Shown here in pieces: positions 8,713 to 19,382 of a stretch of DNA of 64,000 bases. The notes beneath the pieces are model-generated. The model saw only the letters and a list, made by a program, of their open reading frames with translations, made no database searches and was not told the origin of the DNA. Source of the stretch: Hazenella coriacea (GTDB lineage: Bacteria > Bacillota > Bacilli > Thermoactinomycetales > Thermoactinomycetaceae); the NCBI RefSeq assembly GCF_004341825.1, contig NZ_SMAG01000002.1, positions 518,631 to 582,630 on the forward strand, written 5' to 3'. Each line of letters opens with the position of its first letter. Position 1 is the stretch's first letter. The translations under genes were made by a program, and so were the position numbers.

Positions 8713-8750
8713 AACATCTTCCATTACTTATAATGGAAGATGTTTTTTAT
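8713..8750. terminator. Bidirectional intrinsic terminator
   Basis: A 14-bp perfect stem (8713-8726 with 8731-8744) with a 4-nt loop and T6, between the convergent S1-domain gene and murG. Confidence 0.85.
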
Positions 8751-8769
8751 TTCCTTGATATCACAACGA

Positions 8770-9843
8770 TTATTTCTTTGCTTCCTGATCAATCAGTTGA
8801 AGTAAGTTTTGTAGGGAATCTCCTAACGGGCTGTTTTTCATTGTTTCAATATATTGATCTCGATGTTCAAAAGTATCCATGATTTTTGTCAATAAGAGTT
8901 CATCAGTAAGGTCTTCCTCAAATAAGACATCACAAAAACCTGATTTTTTAAATGACTTGGCATTCAAAATCTGATCTCCACGACTGGCTGCTTTAGACAA
9001 AGGAATCAGCAACATAGGCTTTTGTAGTGTTAAAAACTCAAAAATGGAATTGGAGCCAGCTCGTGAGATGACAAGATCAGCCGCTGCCATCAAGTCGGGT
9101 AACTCTTCTTTCACATATTCAAACTGTTGATAACCAGGTTGATCGAGAGATTCATCCACTTGACCTTTCCCGCAGATATGTATGATTTGAAATTGTTGAA
9201 GTAAGGATTCAAGATTCGCCCGAATGCTTTCGTTAATCCGTTTGGCTCCTAAACTCCCTCCCATGACAAGTAAGACAGGTTTAGTAGAAGAGAATCCACA
9301 GTAGAACAAACCACGCTCTGCATCTCCACTTTTTAACTCATCCCGCACAACTGCACCAATATACTTTGTTTTACCAGGCTTTAAATGCTGTTCAGTTTCA
9401 GGAAAAGTGACGCAAATTTTTGATGCAAATGGAATGGATAATTTGTTAGCCAATCCAGGGGTGAGATCTGACTCATGAATAATCACAGGAACACGGTTTA
9501 ACCAAGCTCCCAATACAACAGGTACAGATACAAAACCCCCTTTAGAAAAGATGATATGGGGCTTTTTCTTTTTAATCAAAGAATAAGCTTGAAATACACC
9601 TTTCAAGACACGAAAGGGATCTTTGAAGTTGTTCCAATCAAAATAGCGACGTAATTTTCCAGTAGAAATGCTATGATAACCGACTTGACCCACTGGCTCA
9701 ATCAGTTGCTTTTCAATTCCATTCTCAGAGCCGATGTATGAAATCTCCCATCCATTTTGTAATAAATGAGGAATCAGTGCCAAGTTGACCGTGACGTGTC
9801 CTGCAGAACCCCCACCCGTAAGGATGATTTGTTTTTTCACCAT
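8770..9843 (-). CDS. murG: UDP-GlcNAc:lipid I GlcNAc transferase (MurG), stand-alone copy
   Basis: This 357-residue GT28 glycosyltransferase adds GlcNAc to lipid I on the inner membrane face to make lipid II. Seen motifs: GGGSAGHV near residue 10-17, [38 protein letters not shown] and the nucleotide-sugar site [12 protein letters not shown]. The start at 9843 follows GTGGGGG. The gene is not in a mur/fts cluster; its neighbours are tRNA-modification genes and an S1-domain gene. Many Bacillales carry a second murG outside the dcw cluster, so this may be the paralogue. The last-domain sequence [11 protein letters not shown] is slightly unlike canonical SRSGAMT forms, in keeping with a paralogue. 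Confidence 0.88.
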   Translation of the reverse strand: MVKKQIILTGGGSAGHVTVNLALIPHLLQNGWEISYIGSENGIEKQLIEPVGQVGYHSISTGKLRRYFDWNNFKDPFRVLKGVFQAYSLIKKKKPHIIFSKGGFVSVPVVLGAWLNRVPVIIHESDLTPGLANKLSIPFASKICVTFPETEQHLKPGKTKYIGAVVRDELKSGDAERGLFYCGFSSTKPVLLVMGGSLGAKRINESIRANLESLLQQFQIIHICGKGQVDESLDQPGYQQFEYVKEELPDLMAAADLVISRAGSNSIFEFLTLQKPMLLIPLSKAASRGDQILNAKSFKKSGFCDVLFEEDLTDELLLTKIMDTFEHRDQYIETMKNSPLGDSLQNLLQLIDQEAKK

Positions 9844-9967
9844 AAAACCCCCACTATTTACACAAATCAAAGAAGTGTATGTTTTTATTGGAATGATTAT
9901 TCTTTGATTATAGCTATTTCATTTTTTTGCTCAAGGGTAAAATCGCACATTTATAAGACTCTTTTAG

Positions 9968-10047
9968 TTTTTTTACAAAAAACAAGCAGTGTCGATGGGG
10001 AAATCATTGTGAATCACCTAGCTTTTAGTGGATCGACACTGCTTGTT
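9968..10047 (-). terminator. Intrinsic terminator after the ytqB/mnmM gene
   Basis: A perfect 16-bp inverted repeat (9981-9996 with 10032-10047) and 35-nt loop. On the minus strand it is followed by a long T-rich run, just after the methyltransferase stop. Confidence 0.75.
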
Positions 10048-10053
10048 CTTTAT

Positions 10054-10623
10054 TTATCTTTTTTCAATCACCAGTAAAGAAGGCGCATGGGTTCGATTGA
10101 CAATCTGTTGCCACAACACCTGATATTTTTTGGGTGGAAGTTGTTTTGCCCAATGAATCACTGCATCACTTTCTTGTTGACCACCTGGATGCCCTGTGTA
10201 TAAGGCTATGGTAATCAGTCCACCAGGAGCTAACCATTCGCAAGCGATTTGAAGTGCTGGAAGGGTCGTATCAGAGAAAGTGATAATCTCAGGATTTCCA
10301 TGAGGTAGATAGCCTAGATTAAACATGAAAACATGAATCTGTTCTTTCCATTCAGAAGGTAGCACTTGATCCATCAAGTGATGCCCGAGAGTGACTAACT
10401 GAACTTGTTCATCTTGACCAGCTAGATGCAAGCGTTGATGAGCCGATGCAATCGCCTCTTTTTGAATGTCGAAGCCCATCACATGCCCATGGTGTCCCAC
10501 TTGCTCGGCTAGAAATAGTGTATCATGTCCATTGCCTACTGTTGCATCAATAGCTGTCCCGCCAGAAGGTAAGGCTTTTTGGATCCAGTCTTTGGCACTT
10601 TGTAAGGTGGAAGGGAGTAGCAT
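10054..10623 (-). CDS. mnmM: tRNA 5-aminomethyl-2-thiouridine methyltransferase (MnmM/YtqB)
   Basis: This 189-residue class I SAM-dependent methyltransferase has motif I AIDATVGNGHDT and the later FNLGYLPHGNP, characteristic of the YtqB family. As I recall, YtqB of B. subtilis was renamed MnmM because it methylates nm5(s2)U at tRNA wobble position 34, replacing the missing MnmC2 activity in Gram-positives. The start at 10623 has AAGGAGGGG 7 nt upstream; the longer frame from 10710 has no site. It lies just downstream of the radical-SAM gene ytqA, as in B. subtilis, which supports joint function. Confidence 0.88.
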   Translation of the reverse strand: MLLPSTLQSAKDWIQKALPSGGTAIDATVGNGHDTLFLAEQVGHHGHVMGFDIQKEAIASAHQRLHLAGQDEQVQLVTLGHHLMDQVLPSEWKEQIHVFMFNLGYLPHGNPEIITFSDTTLPALQIACEWLAPGGLITIALYTGHPGGQQESDAVIHWAKQLPPKKYQVLWQQIVNRTHAPSLLVIEKR

Positions 10624-10782
10624 AAGAAACCCCTCCTTTTGTATGAAGTCAATAAATAGTGAGGATATCAAATAGGAACGATTTTGGTATCTAAACGGAT
10701 CTAGTGCCACTACTTAGTGAACCCTTCGATTTCGGGAGGAAGCAACTCTTCTCTGCCATCTCCTAAGTTCGAAGAGAGGAGA

Positions 10783-11736
10783 TCATGAACGTGGAGTGGC
10801 TTTTTTCCCTTGCCAAGAATTCCGTTTCACTAACTCTGCATCAATCGCATTTAAAACTTCCCATTTTTTTAAGCTCCAGCTGGGTCCGATTAATAGATCA
10901 GGTGGACCGTCTCCAGTAATTCGATGAATGATGACATCAGGCGGAAGCAATTCTAAAGAGTCAGTGATGAGTTGCACATATTGATCTCGATCCAAGAATT
11001 TAAGTAGTCCTTGCTCATATTGCTTCACCATGGGTGTATTTCGTAACAAATGAAGCAGATGAATCTTAATTCCTTGAATATCCATATGGGCACATGCTTC
11101 AACGGTTTGTAGCATTTCGTCTTCCGTTTCACCCGGAAGTCCATGAATGATATGGGCACAGGTACGAATCCCATGTTTACGAAGTTTTTTAACTCCATCC
11201 AGAAAACACTGATAATCATGACCCCGATTAATTAAAGTCGATGTGTGTTCATGGATGGTTTGTAAGCCAAGCTCTACCCAGAGATAAGTACGCTGGTTGA
11301 GCTCTGCTAGGTACTCAACCACATCATCAGGTAAGCAGTCAGGGCGAGTGGCGATCGATAGACCCACAACCCCGTCTTGTTGAAGAATCAGCTCGTACAT
11401 CTCCCTAAGCTCTTCCACAGGTGCATAGGTGTTGCTAAACGCTTGAAAATAACCCAGATATTTAGCATCTGGCCATTTGGTATGCATGCGATCCTTGATC
11501 TCATGAAATTGCTTTAGTAAATCATCGCGTCGATTTCCCGCAAAATCTCCAGATCCCCTCGCACTACAAAAGGTGCAACCACCAACAGTTACATTTCCAT
11601 CCCGATTGGGACAGGTAAAGCCGCCATCTAAAGAGACTTTAAACACTTTTTGCCCAAATACTTGGCGTAAATGTTGGTTCCATGTATGGTAACGTTTATC
11701 TCCCCAAAGAAGGGGAGTCTCTTTGATTGTTTGCAT
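10783..11736 (-). CDS. mnmL: Radical SAM protein, TIGR01212/YtqA family (MnmL)
   Basis: The product is 317 residues. The iron-sulfur motif C42PNRDGNVTVGGC54TFC57 has the enlarged first spacing typical of the YtqA family. GYFQAFSNTYAP, SIATRPDC and the HGLPGET segment also match. YtqA has been proposed (MnmL) to act with YtqB (MnmM) in converting cmnm5U to mnm5U in tRNA, and the gene lies directly upstream of the methyltransferase here (160 nt gap). The ribosome-binding site AAAAGGATG lies about 10 nt before the ATG. The role in modification is from family knowledge; the sequence itself shows only the radical SAM core. Confidence 0.88.
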   Translation of the reverse strand: MQTIKETPLLWGDKRYHTWNQHLRQVFGQKVFKVSLDGGFTCPNRDGNVTVGGCTFCSARGSGDFAGNRRDDLLKQFHEIKDRMHTKWPDAKYLGYFQAFSNTYAPVEELREMYELILQQDGVVGLSIATRPDCLPDDVVEYLAELNQRTYLWVELGLQTIHEHTSTLINRGHDYQCFLDGVKKLRKHGIRTCAHIIHGLPGETEDEMLQTVEACAHMDIQGIKIHLLHLLRNTPMVKQYEQGLLKFLDRDQYVQLITDSLELLPPDVIIHRITGDGPPDLLIGPSWSLKKWEVLNAIDAELVKRNSWQGKKATPRS

Positions 11737-12088
11737 TGGTTATCATCCTTTTAAGTCGCAAAAGATATCTTCTATTATACATGATTGAGGTTTTTGATGT
11801 AGGTGGTAGTTCAGGTTGTAGATGATCACCTCTATTATCTTATCCAGAGTGTTTGAATCAACTGTTGCAAAAATCCATTTATGAAAATGTAATAAATTAG
11901 CCACCAGCACCAACTTAAGGAGATTCAAATTTATTTAAACTTATTTAGCTATGTTTATTTTAACGGTAGTATAGTTTATTTTTAGAAAATCATGTTGAAA
12001 ACTAGACAAATTTTTTCATTTTGGATAATATATACATGTGTTAGAATCAATAATGTATATTTTAAATTATGAAAAAGGGGAAACCTAT
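11737..12088. other. 352-bp divergent intergenic region
   Basis: This holds the upstream regions of the radical SAM gene (-) and the lipoprotein gene (+). It is strongly AT-rich at 11930-12080, with several TATAAT-like stretches (for example GATAATATATAC near 12022). I see no operator palindrome or RNA gene. Confidence 0.4.
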
Positions 12089-12958
12089 ATGAAAAAAAGA
12101 CTATTTCCAGTCCTCGCAATGTTCATGGTATTATCGATGATATTCGTGGGATGTTCTCAACCAGCAGAAAATAAAACAGCTGATGCTGATCAAGCCAATA
12201 ATAAAGAGCTCACCTTGACTGAAGTGATGAACAAAGCAGACGAAGCAATGACGAAGCAAAAAGGCGCAAGCTATAAAATGGACGGCAAGCAAAAAATGGG
12301 CGCGATGGGAATGACCATCGATACCGACTTTTCTTTTGATATAAATGTAACGAATGAACCACAAGCCATGTACATGAAAGGTAAAATGGAATTAATGGGA
12401 CAAAGCATGCCTATGGAAATGTACTTTGTGGATAATATGATGTATCAAAATATGGAAGGTAATTGGGTGAAAATGAATGCACCTGCTGAAATGATGGATC
12501 AAATGGCAAAAGAAAAACCATCTGATACTTTCAAAAAGCTAGATGCATTATTGAAGAAAATAGGTGTCGAAAAGGAACCTAAAGGTGTCACCATGAAAAA
12601 AGAGAATGGTACTTATGTAGTAACCATTGATTCAACACAACTTGAAGGTGATCAAAATATCTTTGACGAAATGTTAAAAGAGATGCAAGGTCAATTAGGT
12701 GCTAGCACCAAAGAGCTCAAAGATGCTGGTATGAATATAGATTATAGTAAAATGAAGATCGACAAGATTAAGCAAGCGATGCACATTGATGAAAAGACAT
12801 TTGAATTAAAATTTGTTGATCAAGAGATTAAAATGACTGTTCCTATGGATCAAGAAAACTTTGTGATTGAACAGACAATGAAAGCGACTGTCAATGGAGC
12901 ATTTGATGGAAAAATCGAAGTTCCTGAAGATGTCAAGAAAAAAGCGACTAGTTTATAA
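12089..12958 (+). CDS. Lipoprotein, DUF6612-like
   Basis: The product is 289 residues. The start at 12089 has AAAGGGG 8 nt upstream. A type II signal peptide (MKKR, hydrophobic core, lipobox FVGC with the lipidated cysteine near residue 22) anchors the mature protein to the outer membrane face. The body is Met- and Lys-rich beta-strand sequence (MYMKGKMELMGQSMPMEMYF, MMYQNMEGNWVKM), reminiscent of LppX/LolA-like beta-barrel-half folds and of the DUF6612 family common in Bacillales. No ligand is known. It is followed by a terminator and appears to be a single-gene unit. Confidence 0.8.
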   Translation: MKKRLFPVLAMFMVLSMIFVGCSQPAENKTADADQANNKELTLTEVMNKADEAMTKQKGASYKMDGKQKMGAMGMTIDTDFSFDINVTNEPQAMYMKGKMELMGQSMPMEMYFVDNMMYQNMEGNWVKMNAPAEMMDQMAKEKPSDTFKKLDALLKKIGVEKEPKGVTMKKENGTYVVTIDSTQLEGDQNIFDEMLKEMQGQLGASTKELKDAGMNIDYSKMKIDKIKQAMHIDEKTFELKFVDQEIKMTVPMDQENFVIEQTMKATVNGAFDGKIEVPEDVKKKATSL

Positions 12959-12963
12959 ATGAG

Positions 12964-12990
12964 AAACTCCCTTTTTGGGAGTTTTTTTGT
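12964..12990 (+). terminator. Intrinsic terminator after the lipoprotein gene
   Basis: An 8-bp stem (12964-12971 with 12977-12984), TTTTT loop, followed by a T-run. Confidence 0.85.
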
Positions 12991-13117
12991 TTTCTATTAG
13001 TAGTGTTGATTTTCCAATGAGTTATGAATGTATTATTTGCCTAAAATGACTTGTTCCTATCGAAGAAAAGCAATAAAATTGATCCATCATTGACCGAATA
13101 AAAGGGAGTGTCACAAG

Positions 13118-13744
13118 ATGAGTATTCGTGTTCGTCCTTATACCGTGCATGATTATGATGCTCTATTACTGATTCAGCGTGAAGCATTTCCGCCCCCTTT
13201 TCCAGAGGAGTTATTGTGGAGTCGTGAGCAGATTGAAGCACATGTAGATACGTTTCCAGCTGGGGCGATGATCGCAGAAGTGGATGGGATCGTCGCAGGT
13301 TCAGCTACTTCCTTAATCGTTCAATATACTGGTGAACCACACACATGGTCTGAAGTAGCAGATGAAGGTTTTATTCGTAGGAGTCACCAGACGGATGGTG
13401 ATAGCTTATACGGGATTGACCTTTGTGTACGCCCTGTATTTCGGGGAAAAGGTGTTGCTCAAGCACTCTATCAAGCAAGAAAAGACTTAGTGAAACAATT
13501 GGGTTTACAACGGTTTATGGCTGGGTGTCGGATTCCTGGCTATCATCATGTTGCCATGGAAAGATCTGTGGAAGAGTATATTCAAGAAGTGACGAATGGT
13601 CAACGAAAAGATCAAGTATTAAGTTTTATGATCAGACAAGGATTACAACCTTTACAAGTTTTAGCTCAATATCTAGATGATGAAGAGTCATGTAATTATG
13701 CAGTGTTAGTTGAATGGAATAATCCAAATCTCAAGGGTGGATAG
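13118..13744 (+). CDS. GNAT family N-acetyltransferase
   Basis: This 208-residue protein has an acetyl-CoA binding motif A VRPVFRGKGVAQALYQA at about 107-123. Together with the next gene it matches the two halves of B. subtilis YhcX, in which a GNAT domain is fused to a carbon-nitrogen hydrolase. Here the halves are separate genes 3 nt apart. The stop TAG at 13742 is followed by AAG and the next ATG, and the next gene's ribosome-binding site (AGGGTGGA) lies inside this gene, so translation is probably coupled. The substrate is unknown. An AAGGGAG site precedes the ATG. Confidence 0.88.
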   Translation: MSIRVRPYTVHDYDALLLIQREAFPPPFPEELLWSREQIEAHVDTFPAGAMIAEVDGIVAGSATSLIVQYTGEPHTWSEVADEGFIRRSHQTDGDSLYGIDLCVRPVFRGKGVAQALYQARKDLVKQLGLQRFMAGCRIPGYHHVAMERSVEEYIQEVTNGQRKDQVLSFMIRQGLQPLQVLAQYLDDEESCNYAVLVEWNNPNLKGG

Positions 13745-13747
13745 AAG

Positions 13748-14620
13748 ATGCAGAAAGCAAATGTAGGGATGGTTCAATATCGGCTGAAACCATTACATTC
13801 CGAAGAGGACTTTTGGAATGGTATTGAAAGTCATGTACGTAGGGCTCAGGATAGAGGAATCGAATTACTAGTTTTTCCCGAATATCTAACAGCGCATCTT
13901 CTTGCGTTACGGCCAGCTATGGATGATCAAGATGTCTGTGTTTATTTGGATGATTTCACCCCATCTTATATCGAACGGATGGAACATTTAAGTCAACAGT
14001 ACGAGATGATTATTTTGGGTGGGACTCATATTCATCAAGAACAATCCTCTTTTGTGAATGAAGCTTTTTTATTCTTTCCAGATGGTCGTGTAGAGCGGCA
14101 GAAAAAGTTACATTTAACTCCAGAAGAACGAAACGTGTGGAGACTAAGCCCTGGGGAAGAGCTCAATATCATAGATACTTCACTAGGGAGAATAGCGATC
14201 TTAATCTGTTATGATATTGAATTTCCAGAACTCGGGCGAGTCGTAGCGCAGGAAGATGTTGAGATTATTTTAAATCCGACGTATACCGATACATGGGCAG
14301 GTTATTATCGTGTTCGGCATTGTGCACAGGCTCGTGCCATTGAGAACCAACGATATATCGCATTATGTGGGATGGTGGGAGAATTACCTGGTATCCCTCA
14401 AGTTGATGTAGCTCACTCACAAAGTGGCTTTTTCTCCCCTTGTGATTATCCTTTTTCCCCAGATGGAGTTATAGCTATGTGTGAAAAAGATGAAGAGTGG
14501 ATCGTCCAGACGGAGTTAGATCTGAAATTGTTGCGTCAGAACTGGAAACAAGGTCAGGTTTCCCCTTATAAAGATCGTAAGCCAGCATTGTATCAGCGTT
14601 TAACACGAGATCATTCTTAA
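13748..14620 (+). CDS. Carbon-nitrogen hydrolase (nitrilase superfamily)
   Basis: This 290-residue amidase-fold enzyme shows the complete catalytic triad: E45 (FPEY), K120 (KKLHLTPEE) and C154 (ICYDIEFPE). It is the partner of the preceding GNAT gene and equals the C-terminal half of YhcX-type fusions. Members of the superfamily hydrolyse or condense amide C-N bonds, and fusion or pairing with an acetyltransferase suggests acyl transfer to an amine followed by hydrolysis, or the reverse; the substrate is not known. Likely cytosolic. It ends at a hairpin shared with the convergent membrane protein gene. Confidence 0.88.
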   Translation: MQKANVGMVQYRLKPLHSEEDFWNGIESHVRRAQDRGIELLVFPEYLTAHLLALRPAMDDQDVCVYLDDFTPSYIERMEHLSQQYEMIILGGTHIHQEQSSFVNEAFLFFPDGRVERQKKLHLTPEERNVWRLSPGEELNIIDTSLGRIAILICYDIEFPELGRVVAQEDVEIILNPTYTDTWAGYYRVRHCAQARAIENQRYIALCGMVGELPGIPQVDVAHSQSGFFSPCDYPFSPDGVIAMCEKDEEWIVQTELDLKLLRQNWKQGQVSPYKDRKPALYQRLTRDHS

Positions 14621-14621
14621 C

Positions 14622-14669
14622 ATGAAAGAATAAGAGGTGACGAAGTGATCGAGCCTCTTGTTCTTTCAT
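14622..14669. terminator. Hairpin between convergent genes
   Basis: A 16-nt stem with one G-U pair (14622-14637 with 14654-14669) lies directly after the nitrilase stop; only a weak T-run follows. Confidence 0.6.
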
Positions 14670-14704
14670 TGTTAGAGAACTGAATTTTTCATTTAATCAT
14701 TATT

Positions 14705-15058
14705 TCATTTCTCGATGACCATGACTAAATAACGCTCTGTCCATAGTCTCTCTTTGATATGCAATTGTTCATTTCCTCGAGTGAAAAAATGGCCGTTCCC
14801 CATCTGTTCGTGATACTCCCAACCGTCTTGACCCAGCTTAGCGAAGATTGGCTTGCCCTTGGTCTCTGAATATAAAAGATACTTTTTAGGCTCTTCTGAG
14901 ATTTGAATATAATCAGAGTCGGTCAACTCTAGTTCGATCACGGAAAAAGCCATTGTAAACGGACTTCCCTCTTGAAATAAAAAATCCCAAAAAGCGATCA
15001 TAAAAACCATCCATACTCCCAAGAAAACTAGGATCAATTTCCAACTTATTCTCCCCAT
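14705..15058 (-). CDS. Small membrane-anchored protein of unknown function (117 aa)
   Basis: The N-terminus has one hydrophobic segment (about residues 7-28, LILVFLGVWMVFMIAFWDFLF). A presumably extracellular domain of about 85 residues follows, rich in aromatic and charged residues (KYLLYSETKGKPIFAKLGQDGWEYHEQMGNG). I do not recognise the family. An AAAGGATG site lies 7 nt before the ATG. It lies alone between the nitrilase gene and the pdh operon, on the opposite strand from both. Confidence 0.65.
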   Translation of the reverse strand: MGRISWKLILVFLGVWMVFMIAFWDFLFQEGSPFTMAFSVIELELTDSDYIQISEEPKKYLLYSETKGKPIFAKLGQDGWEYHEQMGNGHFFTRGNEQLHIKERLWTERYLVMVIEK

Positions 15059-15417
15059 ATATTCGCATCCTTTTGAAGTTTAAGTTTATATTGTGCACCC
15101 GGGTTTAGTAAGCTCTTAGATCAAAGTTATTGACAAAGAGTAAACGACAACAAGTCATTCCAGATCCATGTGTGTTCACTGAACTACACAGTCATTGATG
15201 TTGCTGGATCGATCATGACAGTTGTTATGCAACAAGTTCTAGTAATTGGTAAACCTTCACAAACAAAAACAATATTTAATATTGTAATAACATTTTACTA
15301 CAATTGTAGTTGATCCAATAGTATGAACTAGTGAAATGATCCCAACTCTAAGGTGGAAATTAATAGATAATCATTTAGAAATAGAGTGTGTAAAAATAAA
15401 TATCTGTGAAAAACAAA

Positions 15418-15478
15418 GATGAGAGTTTTTATCTCATTACGAGATCGAGAAACAGCGACTCAACTGGATCTGGATCAT
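15418..15478 (+). repeat. Interspersed repeat, decayed copy F
   Basis: TACGAGATCGAGAAACAGCG followed by ACTCAACTGGATCTGGAT matches the right half of copy B (17876-17957). The left half is shortened, so this looks like an internally deleted copy. Confidence 0.5.
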
Positions 15479-15595
15479 TATGGTTAATAAAATCTCATAT
15501 CGAGTTTTTATTTCTGCTTTTGATCTATCACATCAAAATTATTCATGTGTAATGATCTAGAGGATTTAGGAGAAAGATAAGGGGAGAAAAGTGAT

Positions 15596-15654
15596 TTGAC
15601 AATTTAATTTGAAGTTGTATTATTAAATTGAAGGTAGTTGTTTTATTGTATAAT
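15596..15654 (+). promoter_or_regulatory. Promoter(s) of the pdhABCD operon
   Basis: P1: TTGACA (15596-15601), 16 bp, TATTAT (15618-15623). P2: a perfect TATAAT at 15649-15654 with a weaker TTGAAG 15 bp upstream. Both lie 115-175 nt before pdhA, giving a long leader. Confidence 0.6.
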
Positions 15655-15763
15655 AACTTACCATAGGCGATCTTGAGGCTGTTTTATTATCTGTTATAAG
15701 ACAGTTTCGGATTTTATATATAACAACTAAAACGCTTTCATCTTACAATAACTTTCGAGGTGA

Positions 15764-16873
<1,110 letters not shown>

Positions 16874-16876
16874 ACC

Positions 16877-17857
16877 ATGGCACAAATGACAATGGTAAAA
16901 GCAATCAATGATGCCTTACGTTGTGAATTGAAAAGAGATCCCAATGTGTTGATTTTTGGGGAAGATGTGGGGAAAAATGGTGGGGTTTTCCGTGTTACGG
17001 ATGGACTTCAAGCTGAATTTGGGAAAGATCGTGTAATGGATACCCCTTTGGCTGAATCAGGAATTGGAGGGCTTGCCGTCGGTTTGGGAACTCAAGGTTT
17101 TCGTCCTGTAGCTGAAATTCAGTTTGTTGGGTTTATTTTTGAAGCGATGGATTCGATTGCAGTTCAAGCACCTCGGATGCGCTATCGTTCTAATGGACGT
17201 TTCCATAGTCCAATCACGTTCCGTGCCCCTTATGGTGGCGGAGTCAAGCCACCAGAATTACATGGAGATAGTTTTGAAGGATATCTAACACAAACTCCTG
17301 GGCTTAAAGTTGTTGTTCCTTCCAATCCCTATGATGCTAAAGGACTTATGATTTCAGCGATTCGTGATAATGATCCTGTTTTCTTTTTAGAGCATTTAAA
17401 ACTATACTTCTCTCTTAAAGGTGAAGTTCCAGAAGGAGAATACACCGTACCGATCGGAAAAGCGAATGTAGTGCGTGAAGGTTCCGATGTAACCATTCTC
17501 ACTTATGGAGCTATGGTTCATACTTCTATCAAAGCAGCTGAAATGGCTGAAAAAGCACGTGGTGCTAAGGTAGAAGTGATCGATTTACGTACTATTAGTC
17601 CACTAGATATTGAAACGATTATTACTTCTGTCGAAAAAACCGGACGGGCGATTGTGGTACAAGAAGCACCTAAATCATCTGGTGTTGCCGCAGAAGTGAT
17701 TGCACAGATCAATGAAAAAGCGATCTTAAAATTAGAAGCTCCAGTATTACGTGTAACAGGACCAGATACTCATCTTGGTTTCCCATTGATCGAAGAAGAA
17801 TGGTTACCAACACCCGAACGTGTACAAAAAGCAATTAACGAAGTCTTAGATTTCTAA
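16877..17857 (+). CDS. pdhB: Pyruvate dehydrogenase E1 component, beta subunit
   Basis: The product is 326 residues. Typical blocks: [45 protein letters not shown] and [17 protein letters not shown]. It completes the ThDP site with PdhA. The ribosome-binding site GGAGGG lies at the 3' end of pdhA, so expression is coupled. After its stop comes a 240-nt gap with repeat copy B before pdhC. Confidence 0.97.
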   Translation: MAQMTMVKAINDALRCELKRDPNVLIFGEDVGKNGGVFRVTDGLQAEFGKDRVMDTPLAESGIGGLAVGLGTQGFRPVAEIQFVGFIFEAMDSIAVQAPRMRYRSNGRFHSPITFRAPYGGGVKPPELHGDSFEGYLTQTPGLKVVVPSNPYDAKGLMISAIRDNDPVFFLEHLKLYFSLKGEVPEGEYTVPIGKANVVREGSDVTILTYGAMVHTSIKAAEMAEKARGAKVEVIDLRTISPLDIETIITSVEKTGRAIVVQEAPKSSGVAAEVIAQINEKAILKLEAPVLRVTGPDTHLGFPLIEEEWLPTPERVQKAINEVLDF

Positions 17858-17875
17858 CTTAAGAACCTAGGAGGG

Positions 17876-17957
17876 GGAGATGTTTCTCTGATGAGCGACT
17901 TTTGCGTACAGGCTACGAGAGCGAGACAGAGAAACAGCGACCCGACGGGATCTGGAT
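17876..17957 (+). repeat. Interspersed palindromic repeat, copy B (inside the pdh operon)
   Basis: Core 17876-17943 plus the tail GACGGGATCTGGAT. Inverted arms TGTTTCTCTG (17881-17890) and CAGAGAAACA (17927-17936) can form a 10-bp stem closed over a 36-nt inner part. It is located between pdhB and pdhC, so it must be transcribed with the operon. Confidence 0.8.
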
Positions 17958-18097
17958 AAATTTCTAATATAAAAAACTCGATCATCTTGGTTTGTTTTAT
18001 TGCGGTGGCTTGAAGAAACAGTCTGTTCTAGTCACCGCTTCTGATCATTCTTGATCTGATATGGAACCTGTGATCGCTAGATAGGAGGAAAATTCTT

Positions 18098-19381
18098 GTG
18101 GCTTATGAATTTAAGTTGCCAGATGTAGGTGAAGGAATTCACGAAGGTGAAATTGTTAAGCTCCTTGTTAAAGAAGGAGATTCGATCCAAGAATTTGATA
18201 CTTTTGCTGAAGTACAAACAGATAAAGCAGTAGTAGAAATTCCCTCTCCAGTCACTGGTCGTGTTAAAGAAATCCGGGTAAAAGAAGGCGAAATTGCATT
18301 GGTTGGTTCTGTCATTGCGACTTTTGAAGCGGACGGAGAGGAAGAAGCTACTCCAACTGCCGAGGCTACCCCAACAGTCGAAGAGACTCAACCTGAACCA
18401 GCTGCTGAACCAGTGAAAACGCCAGCTGTGATCGCTACTGGAAAAAAAGGTAATGTGAGTGCAATGCCTTCCGTACGGAAATTAGCAAGAGAATTAGGTG
18501 TTGATTTATCACTCGTAACGGGTACAGGTAAGCATGGGCGCATTTTGGCTGAAGATGTGAAGATGTTTAAAGAAGGAAAAGGTGTAGCACCACAAGCGGT
18601 TGAAGGGGCTCCAGCAGTTAAAGAAGCTCCAGCAGTTTCTGTACCTGCTTTCACGAAAACACCTGTTGAAACCATTGGCACTGAAGAACGTATTCCATTA
18701 CGGGGGATTCGTCGCACCATTGCTAAACGGATGGTAGAAAGTAAACATACCGCTCCTCATGTAACAATCATGGATGAAGTTGATGCGACTGAATTGGTAG
18801 AACTACGTAAATGGGGAAAAACCATTGCACAAGAGCGAAATATCAAACTTACTTACTTACCATTTATCATGAAGGCTGTCATTGCAGCTTTACGAGAATT
18901 CCCAGTGTTAAACGCATCCATTGATGATGAAAAAGAAGAGATTGTCTTAAAAAATTATTACCATATTGGAATGGCAGCTGCGACAGATCAAGGTCTGCTT
19001 GTACCAGTTCTCAAAGATGCAGATCGCAAGTCCATATTTGAGATAGCTGAAGAGATCACTGACAAAGCGATTCGCTCACGGGAGATGAAACTAGATGTCA
19101 GTGAGATGAAAGGAAGTACTTTCACGATCTCCAACATTGGTGGTTATGGAAGTCAGTACTTTACACCAGTGATTAACTATCCAGAAGTAGCGATTTTGGG
19201 TGTAGGAACTTTGAAAGAGAAACCTGTGGTTTATGAAGGTGAAATTGCAATCCGTCCCCAACTGTTCCTTTCACTCAGCTTTGATCACCGTTTAATTGAT
19301 GGTGATGTAGCTGCTCGTTTCATGGCTCGTGTGAAACAGCTCATCGAAAGCCCCAACTTATTGATGATGGAGATGAGATAA
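18098..19381 (+). CDS. pdhC: Pyruvate dehydrogenase E2 component (dihydrolipoamide acetyltransferase)
   Basis: This 427-residue protein has one lipoyl domain (1-80, lipoylated K43 in QTDKAVVE). A Pro/Ala/Glu-rich hinge follows, then a peripheral-subunit-binding domain (about 123-160: [20 protein letters not shown]), a second hinge and the catalytic domain ending with the active-site [10 protein letters not shown]. It forms the 60-mer core of the complex. The start is GTG at 18098, 9 nt after AGGAGG. Lipoyl carrier plus E3 binding allow it to pass electrons to PdhD, whose gene follows after 1 nt. Confidence 0.97.
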   Translation: MAYEFKLPDVGEGIHEGEIVKLLVKEGDSIQEFDTFAEVQTDKAVVEIPSPVTGRVKEIRVKEGEIALVGSVIATFEADGEEEATPTAEATPTVEETQPEPAAEPVKTPAVIATGKKGNVSAMPSVRKLARELGVDLSLVTGTGKHGRILAEDVKMFKEGKGVAPQAVEGAPAVKEAPAVSVPAFTKTPVETIGTEERIPLRGIRRTIAKRMVESKHTAPHVTIMDEVDATELVELRKWGKTIAQERNIKLTYLPFIMKAVIAALREFPVLNASIDDEKEEIVLKNYYHIGMAAATDQGLLVPVLKDADRKSIFEIAEEITDKAIRSREMKLDVSEMKGSTFTISNIGGYGSQYFTPVINYPEVAILGVGTLKEKPVVYEGEIAIRPQLFLSLSFDHRLIDGDVAARFMARVKQLIESPNLLMMEMR

Positions 19382-19382
19382 T

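Noticed and set aside
10711..10782. Clear repeat copy between ytqB and ytqA
   Set aside because: The block shares short motifs (TTCGATTTCGGG, CAACTCTTCTCTG) with the diverged copy D but cannot be aligned to the core of copies A-C with confidence.
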